The notes beneath the pieces are model-generated. The model saw nothing but the letters and a program-made list of their open reading frames with translations, was not told where the DNA came from and did not search any database. 64,000 nt of DNA from Gordionus sp. m RMFG-2023 (lineage: Eukaryota; Nematomorpha; Gordioida; Chordodea; Parachordodidae), in NCBI RefSeq assembly GCF_954871325.1, contig NC_088776.1:11408052-11472051 (forward strand), read 5' to 3'. Shown here piece after piece: positions 1 to 12,205 of the stretch; within the stretch, counting starts at the first letter, position 1; each line of letters begins with the position of its first letter. The position numbers and the translations under genes were made by a program.

Positions 1-1
1 T

Positions 2-445
2 AAAATACATAAAGAAATAAAAAACACCATCCCAAATATAGTTCATCCATATCCAGGTGGTGAAAATTTGACATTATCTAATTTGTATAATGATCTTTCT
101 ATCTCTTCTTCAAAAATGAAGGAACAATATGATAAAATGGAAAACTATTTAAATATAGTAGAAAAATACATTAAAAATTATGAAAAAGCAGATAATTTTC
201 AAGATATAAATTTTGTTCAATGTAACTCTTATACAATTAAAATTACTGAAATATATGAAATCATCAATAATATATATAGTATGACAAATAAGGAATGGCT
301 TGTTAAAAAAAGTATTTTTGAAAATATATTCCACATTAAGAATGAAGATACTCTACTTTTATTGATTTCCATATGGGTGAATAATCCATATATTTCAACA
401 TGTGAAAAAGATAGATCAGTTTTAAAATATCATTTAAATTTATAG
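2..445 (+). CDS. Terminal exon of an unrecognised gene (5' end outside window)
   Basis: The frame is open from the first bases of the window to a TAG stop at 443-445, giving 147 residues. No in-frame ATG marks the beginning and the frame runs off the window edge, so this is read as the last coding exon of a gene entering from the left. The product is Lys/Asn/Ile-rich and helical-looking, with a stretch dense in E, K and I (roughly residues 40-65), then a segment with NKEWLVKKSIF and DTLLLLISIWV. I do not recognise the family; a faint resemblance to the helical SRA1/SEC31 C-terminal domain was considered but is too weak to use. A-rich sequence follows the stop. Confidence 0.55.
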   Translation, partial: KIHKEIKNTIPNIVHPYPGGENLTLSNLYNDLSISSSKMKEQYDKMENYLNIVEKYIKNYEKADNFQDINFVQCNSYTIKITEIYEIINNIYSMTNKEWLVKKSIFENIFHIKNEDTLLLLISIWVNNPYISTCEKDRSVLKYHLNL

Positions 446-873
446 ATAAACATGTTTGTTTCAATGTTACTTTCATTTTTTTAGCAATACATTTATTCAT
501 TTTAAAAAAAATTGATGAAGATAAAAATGAATATATGTGCACAATTAAAAATATAATGATTAAGTTAATTTTTTAAAAATAAAAAAAAACAGCAAAAAGA
601 GGACTCAATATAAAAATAGTTTGCATAAGTTGCCTAGCTCAGCTTGAAAATTTTATTATCAGCAAAAAATTGGATCAATAATAAATAAGGTATTTTTATA
701 TCTCCTTAAATAGAAATATATTAAAATAATTTTTTTATCAGTTTATTGTATTAATGCCACAAAATTTAAAATGATTAAATTTAGAAATTAAATAAAGCTT
801 TTGCAAAATTAAGTACATTAAAATGGGTATGATTAAAATGCTCACTCCCTATTATAGAAGGGCAAATTTAATA
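446..873. other. AT-rich non-coding stretch
   Basis: Very AT-rich with A and T runs and no credible ORF. Probably 3' flank of the preceding exon. Nothing else seen. Confidence 0.5.
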
Positions 874-881
874 ATATCAAT

Positions 882-1101
882 TAGTGTTGTTAAACAGTAC
901 ATTTTGAGCCAATTTTTAAAAATGGCTACAATATTTAATCTAGAAAAATATTACAGAAGCCTGAAGATTTTGTTTGTAGAAGGAACAAAGGTTTAGACAT
1001 CTATTAGCCAAATCTTGAGGCTTAGGCAATATTTTTCTAGCTAAAATATTGAGTTAGCTGTTTTTAAAAATTGGCTCAAAACGAGCCGTTTAACAACATA
1101 A
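882..1101. mobile_element. hAT-type MITE, family 1, copy A
   Basis: A 220-bp element beginning TAGTGTTGTTAAAC and ending GTTTAACAACATA. Its two halves are inverted copies of each other (GGCTCAAAACGAGCC-type arms, TTTTAGCC/GGCTA blocks). It is flanked by an exact 8-bp direct repeat, ATATCAAT, at 874-881 and 1102-1109. TAGNG termini plus an 8-bp duplication are hAT hallmarks. It has no coding capacity, so it is a non-autonomous copy. Related copies lie at 15479-15695 and 23826-24016. Confidence 0.85.
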
Positions 1102-1109
1102 ATATCAAT

Positions 1110-1690
1110 ATAGTATCATGTTTAACTTATTGAGTTGATTTATAAAAAGATTTAATTTTAAAAAATAAATATAGAAACATGTTTAGCTCTTTGATAAGAT
1201 TCAAAAAATGTATATTAATTATTAAAAAATTTTAATAATCGTAATTTAAAAAAAAATAAAATATAATCATGTTTAATTTATTGGTATGATATAGAAAATG
1301 TTATTTTTAATTAACTGGCAAATTAGTAAATTTGGATGACTAAAATAAGTATTGTCTATAATTATAAGCTATTTTTAAAAAAAATGAATGCAAAATCATA
1401 TTTAGCTCTTTAAGTGGATTAATAAAATGGTAATTTAAAAAATTATTTTTAACCAAACTATGCTTCCCCTATTAAAGGAACTCAATTTTAAAAAAACTAA
1501 TATAGAGTCATGTTTAGCTTAATGAGATGATATATAAAATGTTATTTTAATTTTTAAAAACAGTTGCAAATTAGTAAAATAACAAATAAACACTTTTTGG
1601 ATAACTAAAATATGCATCCTCAATAAATATGCAATATTATTAAAAAATAAATGCAGAATCATGTTTAGCCTATCAAAGAGATATAGAAAT
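1110..1690. repeat. Diverged tandem array with ATCATGTTTAGCT units
   Basis: About six degenerate units share the core ATCATGTTTAGCT (near 1115, 1170, 1265, 1400, 1510 and 1655), followed by gat(a)tatagaaaatgttat-like sequence. Spacing is 60-145 bp, so the array is old and irregular. No coding potential. Confidence 0.5.
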
Positions 1691-1736
1691 TATTTTTTTC
1701 CAATTGTACTATGTATGTTCTAATTTTTTTTTTAAG

Positions 1737-1895
1737 TGAATATCCAACTTAACTCAACCCATCTAGCATGTGAAAATTTTGAGGAGCTTATATTATTTTT
1801 TTGTTAAATTTTAACAATTTTTATCTCAATATTCTGAAAACAATTTAAAATCTAAAAATTTTCAGAATATTAAATTTAATAAACCCAACCTAAAA
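1737..1895 (-). repeat. Dispersed repeat R2, reverse copy
   Basis: Read on the minus strand, this segment matches 12053-12205 over about 150 bp (shared blocks TTTAATATTCTGAAAATTTT, TTGTTAAAATTTAACAAAAA, GATCCTCAAAATTTT-like). A third, partial copy is at 3606-3682. It is short, non-coding and probably a MITE, but its ends are not well defined. Confidence 0.6.
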
Positions 1896-2990
1896 GATTA
1901 TTGCTAGTTACTACCAAAGGTAGAGTTAAACCAATCACTATTTTATTTGAATTGTCACATTAATATATAATATAGTTGTTAAGCATCTAGATACAAAGAC
2001 ATTATTGTTGATGTTTTTAGATACCTTATAAAATACATACTTTTACTTAATCTTTTATAAAAAAAATTCATTTATTTTATATGATAATTTAAATAAATAG
2101 ACACTAAAAAATATTGTCGTATATAATAAAAAATATATATAATATTAAAACATAAAAAAAATATATAAATTTATTTTCCTTTTAAAACTATAGATTTCAG
2201 TTTAAGATTGTGAAGGATATTTTACTCATGTAAAGGAATATATAAATCCTTGGTTAGCCACAAAGCTTACTAATTATTAAAAACAATACAAATGATGTAC
2301 AAATTATTTTATAGATAATTATGCTGACTTTTAATGAATATATTGAAAAATTATTTTTTAATAAATGCACGTTTTAAATGATAATTTTTCTGAAAGGCCG
2401 ATAAAAATGGGGATATTGACATTTCTGAGAACAAAATATAATTGTTAAAATATTTTGGGCTCTCATAACAAGAGTTTCTGCTTGAAAACAAGGCAAAACA
2501 TATATTTAAGTATAATAAAGTTAATCTACATATACACATTTTAGACGATTTATCTGTACATGGATTAATTTGAAAAGGATCTTAACAACTCTGAAATTAT
2601 ATATTTAGTATTTATAATGATTTTTGGAAAACATCCATGGTGTACTCGGTTTTATAAGAATCAGATATACTTTTAAATAAAACATAAAATACACCATTGA
2701 TTAAAATTTTTTACATTGCTTTAAAAAGACAGTTTAGAACTTAATCATAAATACATCAAGAACCTGTTTTATATTGTACTATCTATTTTAAAATTTGCTA
2801 GATTTTAGCAAATGGTAATTGTTAATAATTTATTAGTGTATCTTTGTTAAAAAATAATTTAGTTACTTTTTAAAATGAATAACTATGTTTTTTTAAAAAT
2901 ACAAAGGATATAATATGTTGTAATCTATCTAAAGTAACTCATAACAAAACTATAATTTACATATCCGACGCCTAAAAAAGTAGTGTTTTA
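1896..2990. other. AT-rich non-coding stretch
   Basis: No ORF with coding character on either strand; many A/T runs. Short ORFs here have no recognisable motif and no splice context. Nothing supportable seen. Confidence 0.5.
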
Positions 2991-3541
2991 AAATCTTTAT
3001 AAATAGAACGTTTTTATTAAGAGGTTAATAATACTGACAAGCATATAATTTTCTAAAAAACAACCTATTTTGGTAAACAACGACCTATATTTTAAAATAT
3101 ATTTAAATGGTTGGAACCAATTGGTCGCCTCCAATCCCCCCCCCCCCAGATGCAACTACGAAGTTGGCTTCAAAAAAAACATAACAACTCAGAACTAATG
3201 AATAGGCACTGGCTTATATTGAGTAGACCATAGACGTTTCCAAAAATCATTATTTTTAAAATATATATATCAAAATCTTTATAAATAGAACGTTTTTATT
3301 AAGAGGTTAATAATACTGACAAGCATATAATTTTCTAAAAAACAACCTATTTTGTTAAACAACGACCTATATTTTAAAATATATTTAAATGGTTGGAACC
3401 AACAGGTCGCCTCCAATCCCCCCTCAGATGCAACTACCAAGTTGGCTTCAGGAAAAAACATAACAACTCAGAAATAACGAATAGGCACTGGCTTATATTA
3501 GACGTTTCCAAAAATCATTATTTTTAAAATATATATATATC
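2991..3541. repeat. Direct tandem duplication, period about 282 bp
   Basis: The segment beginning AAATCTTTATAAATAGAACG is present twice in a row, at 2991 and 3273, with the same internal landmarks (GGTTGGAACCAA, GGTCGCCTCCAATCC, GTTGGCTTCA, AATAGGCACTGGCTTATATT). The copies differ by a few substitutions, by the length of a poly-C run (13 versus 5) and by a small indel. The reverse complement forms an ORF only because of the repeat. Confidence 0.9.
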
Positions 3542-3605
3542 ATAAAAAATGTGTCAGTTTCGATTAAAACTGCCTTTAGTATTAACAATAAACTTTTGTT
3601 ATTTA

Positions 3606-3682
3606 AGGGAGTTTATAAAATTTAATATCCTGAAAAATTTTAGATTGTGTTAGAAAATTAAGAGATAAATGTGATAAATTGA
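3606..3682 (+). repeat. Dispersed repeat R2, partial copy
   Basis: GGGAGTTTATAAAATTTAAT and the following 50 bp match the first half of the copy at 12053-12205. The match stops where LINE-derived sequence begins (about 3675), so the LINE block probably truncates it. Confidence 0.6.
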
Positions 3683-5250
3683 TAAAAATATAAAAGAGAA
3701 CAGGATCTTGACGCAGATTTAAGAAACTACTCTCTATAGTTTTAGGAAATGAAAGAGTAATTATTGACCAGGATGAACAAATGGCATTATGGCTTTATTG
3801 TTATATGATAGTCTTCCACTCATGTATAGCAACTCTACCAATAAACATAAATACAAACTTCGCCCCACTTTTGTCTGGTTTCTCCATGAATGAAATAACA
3901 AATAAAAAGCTAAGGAAAAACAAAGCTACGGGGCTGGATAATATCACAGCAGAATATTTAAAAATTGCACCTACGACAATATCTCGCTACCTATTTGCCC
4001 TCTTTCAATTAAATATGGGAGAACGGAACCATTGCAGTAGAATATAACAAATCTTACATATGTAACTTCCCAAAAAAACAAAGACCATAGAAATTTAAGG
4101 GTTACTGAGCTATAACTTTCACATAGAGTGTCATATAAATTTTTAATGGTTCTGTCAAAAAAAACCACAAACATATCATCTGCACTTCATCTTTCCCCCA
4201 AAATACATGTTTGTACAGGTCAAGCAAAAAATATACTGGAGCAAAAATTAGCTCAGAAAAAAAAAATCATGCAGAAAATAAAGTTCAAAGACACCCTCCT
4301 ACTTAACATTTGTAGATTTTAGCAGAGATTTTGATAGTGTTAACAATGGCAGCTTCGTTGTCAGAGTATGGGATAGACCACAACATCATTCAGATTTTGA
4401 AAACAACTAATACATACGGTTTACATACTTCGAAATCAATGAAGAATATTCCCTTCCTCCAGAGTATAGAAAGGAGTAAAACAAGGTTAAATATTATCGC
4501 TGCTCCTAATTAAAATCATAAAAATAAAAACAAAAGAGAAGTACTGGGAACCGCCGGTGTAGTATATGTAGGATTAAATGAGACGTCATGTATTGAAAAG
4601 TAGAATAATATTCAACGCAGATGACGTCGTTGTAATGTCCAAGAAAATAATTAAAGACCTAGAGTCATAGTTAACTAGCAATAAACTTCAATAAAACAGT
4701 TTTTCTCCTATTATCCCGAAAACGTGTCACCTCTTCAAAAATTACAGTTGGGGATAACGAAGTAAATGTAGTAGCCAAAAGGTTCTTAGAGGTCACATTT
4801 GATAATAGAAGTAGTTGCAAAGAAGGAAATAAGAAATAGAATACAAAAGGCGAGAGGAACTTTTTTAAAGTATATGAAAATATGGAAGATAAGAGAGATT
4901 TCGGTATTTTCCAGATTGTGGACACACAATAATTACTATATTAGTCTATGGAGGGGGCATGTTAGAAAAACCAAAAACAATTAATGGCTCGTAAACAAAA
5001 GAAGATATCTTCTACCCAAGAAACATTACGAACTCAAATCCTTGGAAAAGGCAAAACATACCCAAAATAAACATAACATTAAAAAGAGCTGAAATTAATT
5101 CTAGCCCACATAAGAAACACAAATCACAAACTATTACTCGATGCCATGAACATAGCCTTACTCATATAAAGGGAAGCAGTATATGAAATACAACTACTCC
5201 CAAGACATTGTAGTATTTAATTACATTAAAAAGCATGGGACGGACTAATT
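3675..5250 (+). mobile_element. RTE-type LINE fragment, outer left copy (decayed)
   Basis: Plus-strand reverse-transcriptase remnants are seen in order: KNKATGLDNITAEYLK (about 3905-3960, the finger-region KATGxDxIxxE motif), KDTLLLNICRF (about 4290-4320, domain before the first catalytic Asp), YGIDHNIIQILK and a thumb-like KYMKIWKIREISVFSRLW (about 4868-4920). The frame is broken repeatedly, so no intact protein is coded. The copy is mirrored by 9790-11400 on the other side of the palindrome. It converges tail-to-tail on the inner copy at about 5250. Confidence 0.7.
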
Positions 5251-7860
5251 TAATTTAAAGTACATTAAATCAATGATAAGTTTAAAATGAAAAGAAAATC
5301 CAGTATCAGTGAAGAAAGTAATTCAAAGAAAATGTGAAAAACAAAGTCAGGATGTAAAGTAAAAAATAAAAAGATTAAATAACCTGAATCCAGGAAAAGA
5401 TTATTAGAGATTTAGGTAGTTCGCTTTAATTTTTAGTAATTTCTTTATAGACTTTTTATTTTTATTTAGCTTCAGGAACTGTTTCATATTTAAGTTTAAA
5501 TCCATTATGTCCTTCAAAGCTCTGAAGGACCATAATGTCTTATACTTGCAATATTTTTCCCATTAAAGGAGTATAACCAATTAATGGCATTAATAACGAG
5601 GCTATTATTACTATGGTTTCTCAAAATATGGGCAAAGAATGTACGCTTCTTTTTTCAAGACACGTGAACTTGGGTATGGTTAGACATCTTCCAAAGGTTT
5701 TCATTCGAGATAATATTAGGGTAGAAGATGCCATTTATTATTAGACATTTATTTACAAACGTTTGTAATTTCCTGGTTTCGGTCTTGGTAATCTCCCATG
5801 TATCACCGCCATACAAGAGAATCGGAATAATGGTTGAGTTGAAAATACGGTGTCTTGTAAAAACAGATATCTCTCTAGTTTCCAGTTTGAAAAATTTATA
5901 AAAAGCTGCCCTAGCACTTTGTATACGGATTTTTAGTTCCTCTTTACAACTACCTTTATTATCTATGGTTACACCCAGATATTTATAGGATTTCACCACC
6001 TTGACCAACTTTCCCTCTATCACCAAATTATTCAGAGGGGCGACTGAGACGAGGGCATTATCACGGTTTTATCAAAGTTTATATCCAAGTCAACCTTAAG
6101 ACTAAAGGAATTCCGTATAAAGATCAAATTTTGAGTTTCTTCCAAACTTTTAGTTATCAACACTATCTCATCAGCATAACATATCACCCTATTTTCCAAG
6201 AAGCACCACTGATTGGACCTTAATTCTAAAAGATTCGCAGTTCCCAGCATATCTATTATGATTTTGTTCATGACTATATTAAACAATAGCGGGGAAAGAA
6301 CACACCCTTGTTTTACCCCTTTTTTTGTCCTTAAAGATGGATTTATTTTTGATGTGGAGGCAAAAAGACTGCTATAATGTGTTTTGAGGGTCCTTATGAT
6401 ATTAGTGTCAATGCCGCATTCGGTTAAAATCTTACATAGCGCGTCAAGCACGTTTAAAATCGATAAAAATAAAGTAAAAAGGTAATTTATGTTTCTCACA
6501 TTTCTGCATTATAATCTTTAAAGCTTATATCGGTTCCTTTATATTTCAACTTGGACGGTAAGCACAAATGTATTTAGATAAACGGTTCGGTGTAGAGGAA
6601 ATAATGCGGTTTTTTAAAAGAACTATAAAAACTTTTGATGCAATAGACGTGAGAGCAATGGCTCTATAATCCTTGAATTTAGATGTATTTAAGATTTTCG
6701 GGAAGTTGCAAAAGATAGTCATGTTCCAATCCGCTGGCATCATTCCAGTAAGCCATATCTTGTTAAACAAAGGCAGTAAGAACCAAGAGTTCGCTAAGGG
6801 AGCTGCTTTTAGATGCTCTCCAGGTACCCGGAGATTTATTATTCCTAATTTTCCTAATAGCATCCGCCATTTCAGCCAATGAAAAGTTCGCGCCTTACTG
6901 TCACGCTTTGGCTTGTGGATGGGATTAAAGTAGGCTTTCTAGAATCAAAGACACCCATATAGTGATCCAGCCATAACGCCATCTGTTCTTCCGGGGTCAG
7001 TAATCAATTTATTATTATCCTGCTTTATCCTTGGAAGTGTCTTGGACACTTTGGCTTTACAGAGGCAATTGAGCTTCTTGTAGGCGTCGAAAATTCTGTT
7101 CTCCCCCATATCCCTGTCTATCTCAAAAGCTTTTTTAGCAATAAAAATCTTTCTATCCCTCCTTGGGAGTCTATGAATTTGGTCCATAGGTAACCATCGG
7201 GCTCATCTTGTAGTTTGAGTTGATCTATCATACGAATGGTGTCATCGGATTGCCATTCTTGTCTTTAAGGGGAATTGTTAATGTTAGGGAGATCGTTGCA
7301 GGCGCCAAACTGATTGTTTTTGAGAAACGCCCAGCATTCCTCTACAGACAAAGACTCCTATGAGGATAGGAAAATTTCCTACATATCACTTAAGATTTGA
7401 TCCAACTGTAGCTTAACTTCAGGAAGTTGCAGGTATTTTACTTTCCTCTAGGGAAGGTATCTAGGCTGGGATCGGAAAGAAAAACCCTGAGAGTTACTTC
7501 ATAAATTCCTAACGCTAATACTCGCTCTGATTAGGTTATGATCAGTAATATTGATACCTGGCATTGCTTTTACATCAATGAACCAGCTATGAGTTAGATA
7601 TGAAAAGATCGATCTATGATTTGATATTATTTCTTCTAAAAGTTAGAGTGTTATATTCGCTGTGGGAGAAGAAAGTATTCTCAACTTTATGGTTAATACT
7701 TCTATACATACCTATAACCTTCCTACACTATTTAATTGAGAAACGCTGCATTGCCAATTACCCCGTCTCTAATAAAGTGGTCATCTTTTTCAATCCTAGT
7801 GTGCAAGTCTCCAAGGATTATCAGCTCAACTCAAGCTACAAGGTGAGCCTGATGGTTACC
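5250..7860 (-). mobile_element. RTE-type LINE, inner left copy with endonuclease and RT
   Basis: The minus strand carries, from right to left, part of an APE endonuclease (GDLHTRIEKDDHF near 7825-7785; TDHNLIRASISV near 7545-7510), a linker, then RT: KLGIINLRVP and DYRAIALTSIASK (6860-6650), KKGVKQGCVLSPLLFNIVMN and the catalytic YADEIVL (6330-6170), then a thumb with SYKYLGVTIDNKG and ILLYGGDTWEITKTE (6020-5770). The YADE motif has E in place of the usual second D. The order EN-RT and the LLYGxxTW tail fit the RTE clade. Several stops and frame changes separate the ORFs, so the copy is dead. Confidence 0.8.
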
Positions 7861-9790
7861 TATGGACCAAATTCATAGACTACTAAGGAGGAATAGAAGG
7901 ATTTTTATTGCTAAAAAAGCTTTTGAGATAGACAGGGATATGGGGGAGAACAGAATTTTCGACGCCTACAAGAAGCTCAATTGCCTCTGTAAAGCCAAAG
8001 TGTCCAAGACACTTCCAAGGATAAAGCAGGATAATAATAAATTGATTACTGACCCCGGAAGAACAGATGGCGTTATGGCTGGATCACTATATGGGTGTCT
8101 TTGATTCTAGAAAGCCTACTTTAATCCCATCCACAAGCCAAAGCGTGACAGTAAGGCGCGAACTTTTCATTGGCTGAAATGGCGGATGCTATTAGGAAAA
8201 TTAGGAATAATAAATCTCCGGGTACCTGGAGAGCATCTAAAAGCAGCTCCCTTAGCGAACTCTTGGTTCTTACTGCCTTTGTTTAACAAGATATGGCTTA
8301 CTGGAATGATGCCAGCGGATTGGAACATGACTATCTTTTGCAACTTCCCGAAAATCTTAAATACATCTAAATTCAAGGATTATAGAGCGCTCTCACGTCT
8401 ATTGCATCAAAAGTTTTTATAGTTCTTTTAAAAAACCGCATTATTTCCTCTACACCGAACCGTTTATCTAAATACATTTGTGCTTACCGTCCAAGTTGAA
8501 ATATAAAGGAACCGATATAAGCTTTAAAGATTATAATGCAGAAATGTGAGAAACATAAATTACCTTTTTACTTTATTTTTATCGATTTTAAACGTGCTTG
8601 ACGCGCTATGTAAGATTTTAACCGAATGCGGCATTGACACTAATATCATAAGGACCCTCAAAACACATTATAGCAGTCTTTTTGCCTCCACATCAAAAAT
8701 AAATCCATCTTTAAGGACAAAAAAAGGGGTAAAACAAGGGTGTGTTCTTTCCCCGCTATTGTTTAATATAGTCATGAACAAAATCATAATAGATATGCTG
8801 GGAACTGCGAATCTTTTAGAATTAAGGTCCAATCAGTGGTGCTTCTTGGAAAATAGGGTGATATGTTATGCTGATGAGATAGTGTTGATAACTAAAAGTT
8901 TGGAAGAAACTCAAAATTTGATCTTTATACGGAATTCCTTTAGTCTTAAGGTTGACTTGGATATAAACTTTGATAAAACCGTGATAATGCCCTCGTCTCA
9001 GTCGCCCCTCTGAATAATTTGGTGATAGAGGGAAAGTTGGTCAAGGTGGTGAAATCCTATAAATATCTGGGTGTAACCATAGATAATAAAGGTAGTTGTA
9101 AAGAGGAACTAAAAATCCGTATACAAAGTGCTAGGGCAGCTTTTTATAAATTTTTCAAACTGGAAACTAGAGAGATATCTGTTTTTACAAGACACCGTAT
9201 TTTCAACTCAACCATTATTCCGATTCTCTTGTATGGCGGTGATACATGGGAGATTACCAAGACCGAAACCAGGAAATTACAAACGTTTGTAAATAAATGT
9301 CTAATAATAAATGGCATCTTCTACCCTAATATTATCTCGAATGAAAACCTTTGGAAGATGTCTAACCATACCCAAGTTCACGTGTCTTGAAAAAAGAAGC
9401 GTACATTCTTTGCCCATATTTTGAGAAACCATAGTAATAATAGCCTCGTTATTAATGCCATTAATTGGTTATACTCCTTTAATGGGAAAAATATTGCAAG
9501 TATAAGACATTATGGTCCTTCAGAGCTTTGAAGGACATAATGGATTTAAACTTAAATATGAAACAGTTCCTGAAGCTAAATAAAAATAAAAAGTCTATAA
9601 AGAAATTACTAAAAATTAAAGCGAACTACCTAAATCTCTAATAATCTTTTCCTGGATTCAGGTTATTTAATCTTTTTATTTTTTACTTTACATCCTGACT
9701 TTGTTTTTCACATTTTCTTTGAATTACTTTCTTCACTGATACTGGATTTTCTTTTCATTTTAAACTTATCATTGATTTAATGTACTTTAA
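7829..9790 (+). mobile_element. RTE-type LINE, inner right copy (5' truncated)
   Basis: This is an inverted near-identical copy of the inner left LINE, with the ORF segments at 7862-8104, 8186-8422, 8546-9013 and 9019-9390 repeating the same peptides. It starts after the endonuclease: the match to the left copy ends at about 7829, in the linker before RT. Differences are few, for example LPRRDRK in the left copy and LLRRNRR in the right. The same YADE catalytic motif and breaks are shared, so the breaks predate the duplication. Confidence 0.8.
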
Positions 9791-11400
9791 ATTAAATTAG
9801 TCCGTCCCATGCTTTTTAATGTAATTAAATACTACAATGTCTTGGGAGTAGTTGTATTTCATATACTGCTTCCCTTTATATGAGTAAGGCTATGTTCATG
9901 GCATCGAGTAATAGTTTGTGATTTGTGTTTCTTATGTGGGCTAGAATTAATTTCAGCTCTTTTTAATGTTATGTTTATTTTGGGTATGTTTTGCCTTTTC
10001 CAAAGATTTGAGTTCGTAATGTTTCTTGGGTAGAAGATATCTTCTTTTGTTTACGAGCCATTAATTGTTTGAAGTCATTTATTTTTTTCCTTTTGGTTTT
10101 TCTAACATGCCTCCTCTATAGACTTATATAGGAATTATTGTTGTGTCCACAATCTAGAAAATACCGAAATCTCTCTTATCTTACACATTTTCATATACTT
10201 TAAAAAGGTTCCTCTCACCTTTTGTATTCTAATTCTTCTTTGCAACTACTTCTATTATCAAGTGTGAATTCTAAGTACCTTTTGGCTACTACATTTATTT
10301 CGTTATCTTCAACTGTAATTTTTGAAGAGGTGACACGTTTTCGGGAAAATAGGGAGAAAAACTGTTTATTGAAGTTTATTGCTAGTTAACTATGACTCAA
10401 GGTTTTTAACATTACAAAGACGTCATCTGCGTTGAATATTATTCTACTTTTCGATTTTAATTAGGAGCGGCGATAGTGTTTAGCCTTGTTTTACTTCTTT
10501 CTTTACCCTGGAGGAAGGGGATATTCTTCATCATTGATTTCGAAGTATGCAAACTATATGTATTATTGGTTTTAAAGATCTGAATGATGTTGGGGTCTAT
10601 ATACTCTGACAACGGAGCTGCATGGTTAACATTATCAAAAGCTTTGCTAAAATCTATGTGAAGTAGGAGGGTGTCTTTGTACTTGCTTTTCTGCATGATT
10701 ATTTTTTGGGCTAATTTTGGCTTCAGTATATTTTTTTTGTTTGACATGTACACATATGTATTTTTGGGGAAAGATGAGGTGTGGATGATATGTTTGTGGT
10801 TTATTTTGAGAGAACCATAAAAAATTTAAATGAAACAGGATGTGAAGGTTATAACTCAGTTTTTTTGCGAAGTTACATATGTTGGATTTGTTCCATTCCA
10901 CTGCAGTAGTTCCGTTCTCCCATATTTTATTGAAAGAGGGGAAATAGGTAACAAGGTCGAAGGGGCATTTTTTAAATATTTTGCTCTGATATTATCCAGC
11001 CCCGGAGCTTTGTTTTCCTTAGCTTTTTGACTACATTTGTTATTTAATGCAAGAACAAACCAGACGAAAGTGGGGCGATGTTTGTATTTATGTTTGTTGG
11101 TAGATTGCTTTCCGTGAGTAGAAGACTATCATATAACAATCAAGCCATAATGCCATTTGTTCCTCCTGGTCAATAATTATTTTTCCATTTCCTAAATCTA
11201 TAGAGAGCAGTTTCCTAAATCTGCGTCATAGATCCTGTTCTCTTTCATATATTTATCAATATCAAAGACTTTTTCGCTATATAAATCTGTTTAACACTTC
11301 ATAGAGCTTTGCTTTTCCGAAACCTAAAACAGGATGTGTGGGTTTGCGGCTGGGTAGTCCTTAATTCATCACTGACTACATTATCTATTCACTGGAATTT
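9790..11400 (-). mobile_element. RTE-type LINE fragment, outer right copy (decayed)
   Basis: Minus-strand RT remnants mirror 3675-5250. KYKDTLLLHIDFSKAFDNVN (about 10695-10640) retains the first catalytic Asp context FSKAFD, which the left copy has lost. Upstream lie a KATGLDN-like block (about 11010) and further LINE sequence to about 11400. Divergence from the left partner is clearly greater than between the two inner copies. Confidence 0.65.
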
Positions 11401-12052
11401 TCACGCTCGATTAGTTAATTTTTTTATTTTTATGATCATAATTCGAAATTCAATTGATAGTAATCATTAAGGCTTACAATAAAGATGTTAAACTTAAAAT
11501 CAGCCACCACCCACCTTTAAAGTAATTAAATTTATTTTTACAGTTCTCAGGTATAGGTTTTTGTTATGCCCAATTCATTTTGTTGTTACCTTATAGACGT
11601 TTAAACAACAGTTCTCGGACTGTTTTGCGTACAAATACGTGCATCTTGCCCACAAACGTGTGAAGGCTCTTAATTATCTCCCCTTAACTATCCAGTTTGA
11701 TGGATTTTTGAGGAAAACCTAGCGTAGCTCTGTTGTATACACAACCAGAGGGCGAAAAAGCTTTTATCACGTATCACGTAATTAATAAGATAATTTTTAT
11801 AAAAATGAATATAAGAAATATTCACCCACTGGTGACAGAACTCTATCTCAACATGAACAAATTATCTCTTGTAGTGCCTTAGGTCCTAATTGGCATATAA
11901 GCATAAGCCTATTAATGTTCAAATTGTCTATAAAATAGAAATTTATGCTATTTATATAACCTCCCAAAAACATAAATGCACAAAATTCTCTTATTTTTTT
12001 TTATCAAAAATTATTGATATCTCAATAATGGTTTAAGAGATGGAAAATAGAG

Positions 12053-12205
12053 GTTGGAGTTTATAAAATTTAATATCCTGAAAATTTTTAGAATGTGTTA
12101 GAAAATTGAGATAAATATTGTTAAAATTTAACAAAAAATAATATAAGATCCTCAAAATTTTTAGAAAATATGCTAGATTAGTTTTATTAAGTTGGAGATT
12201 CCTTT
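12053..12205 (+). repeat. Dispersed repeat R2, most complete forward copy
   Basis: Begins GGTTGGAGTTTATAAAATTT and ends near AAGTTGGAGATTCC; matches 1737-1895 in reverse and 3606-3682 in part. Non-coding. Confidence 0.65.

Larger units (their letters stand above)
3675..11265. repeat. Large inverted duplication (palindrome) of LINE sequence
   Basis: Positions in the two arms add up to about 15045-15049 in the inner part (for example 5655-6026 pairs with 9019-9390, and 6945-7187 with 7862-8104) and about 14936 at the outer end. Arms are about 3.5 kb: 3675-7220 and 7829-11265. The 600-bp spacer between them is the left copy's endonuclease region. Each arm holds two LINE fragments converging tail to tail. 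Confidence 0.85.

Noticed and set aside
6673-6882. Plus-strand ORF repeated at 8167-8376 on the minus strand
   Set aside because: Antisense of the LINE RT in both palindrome arms.
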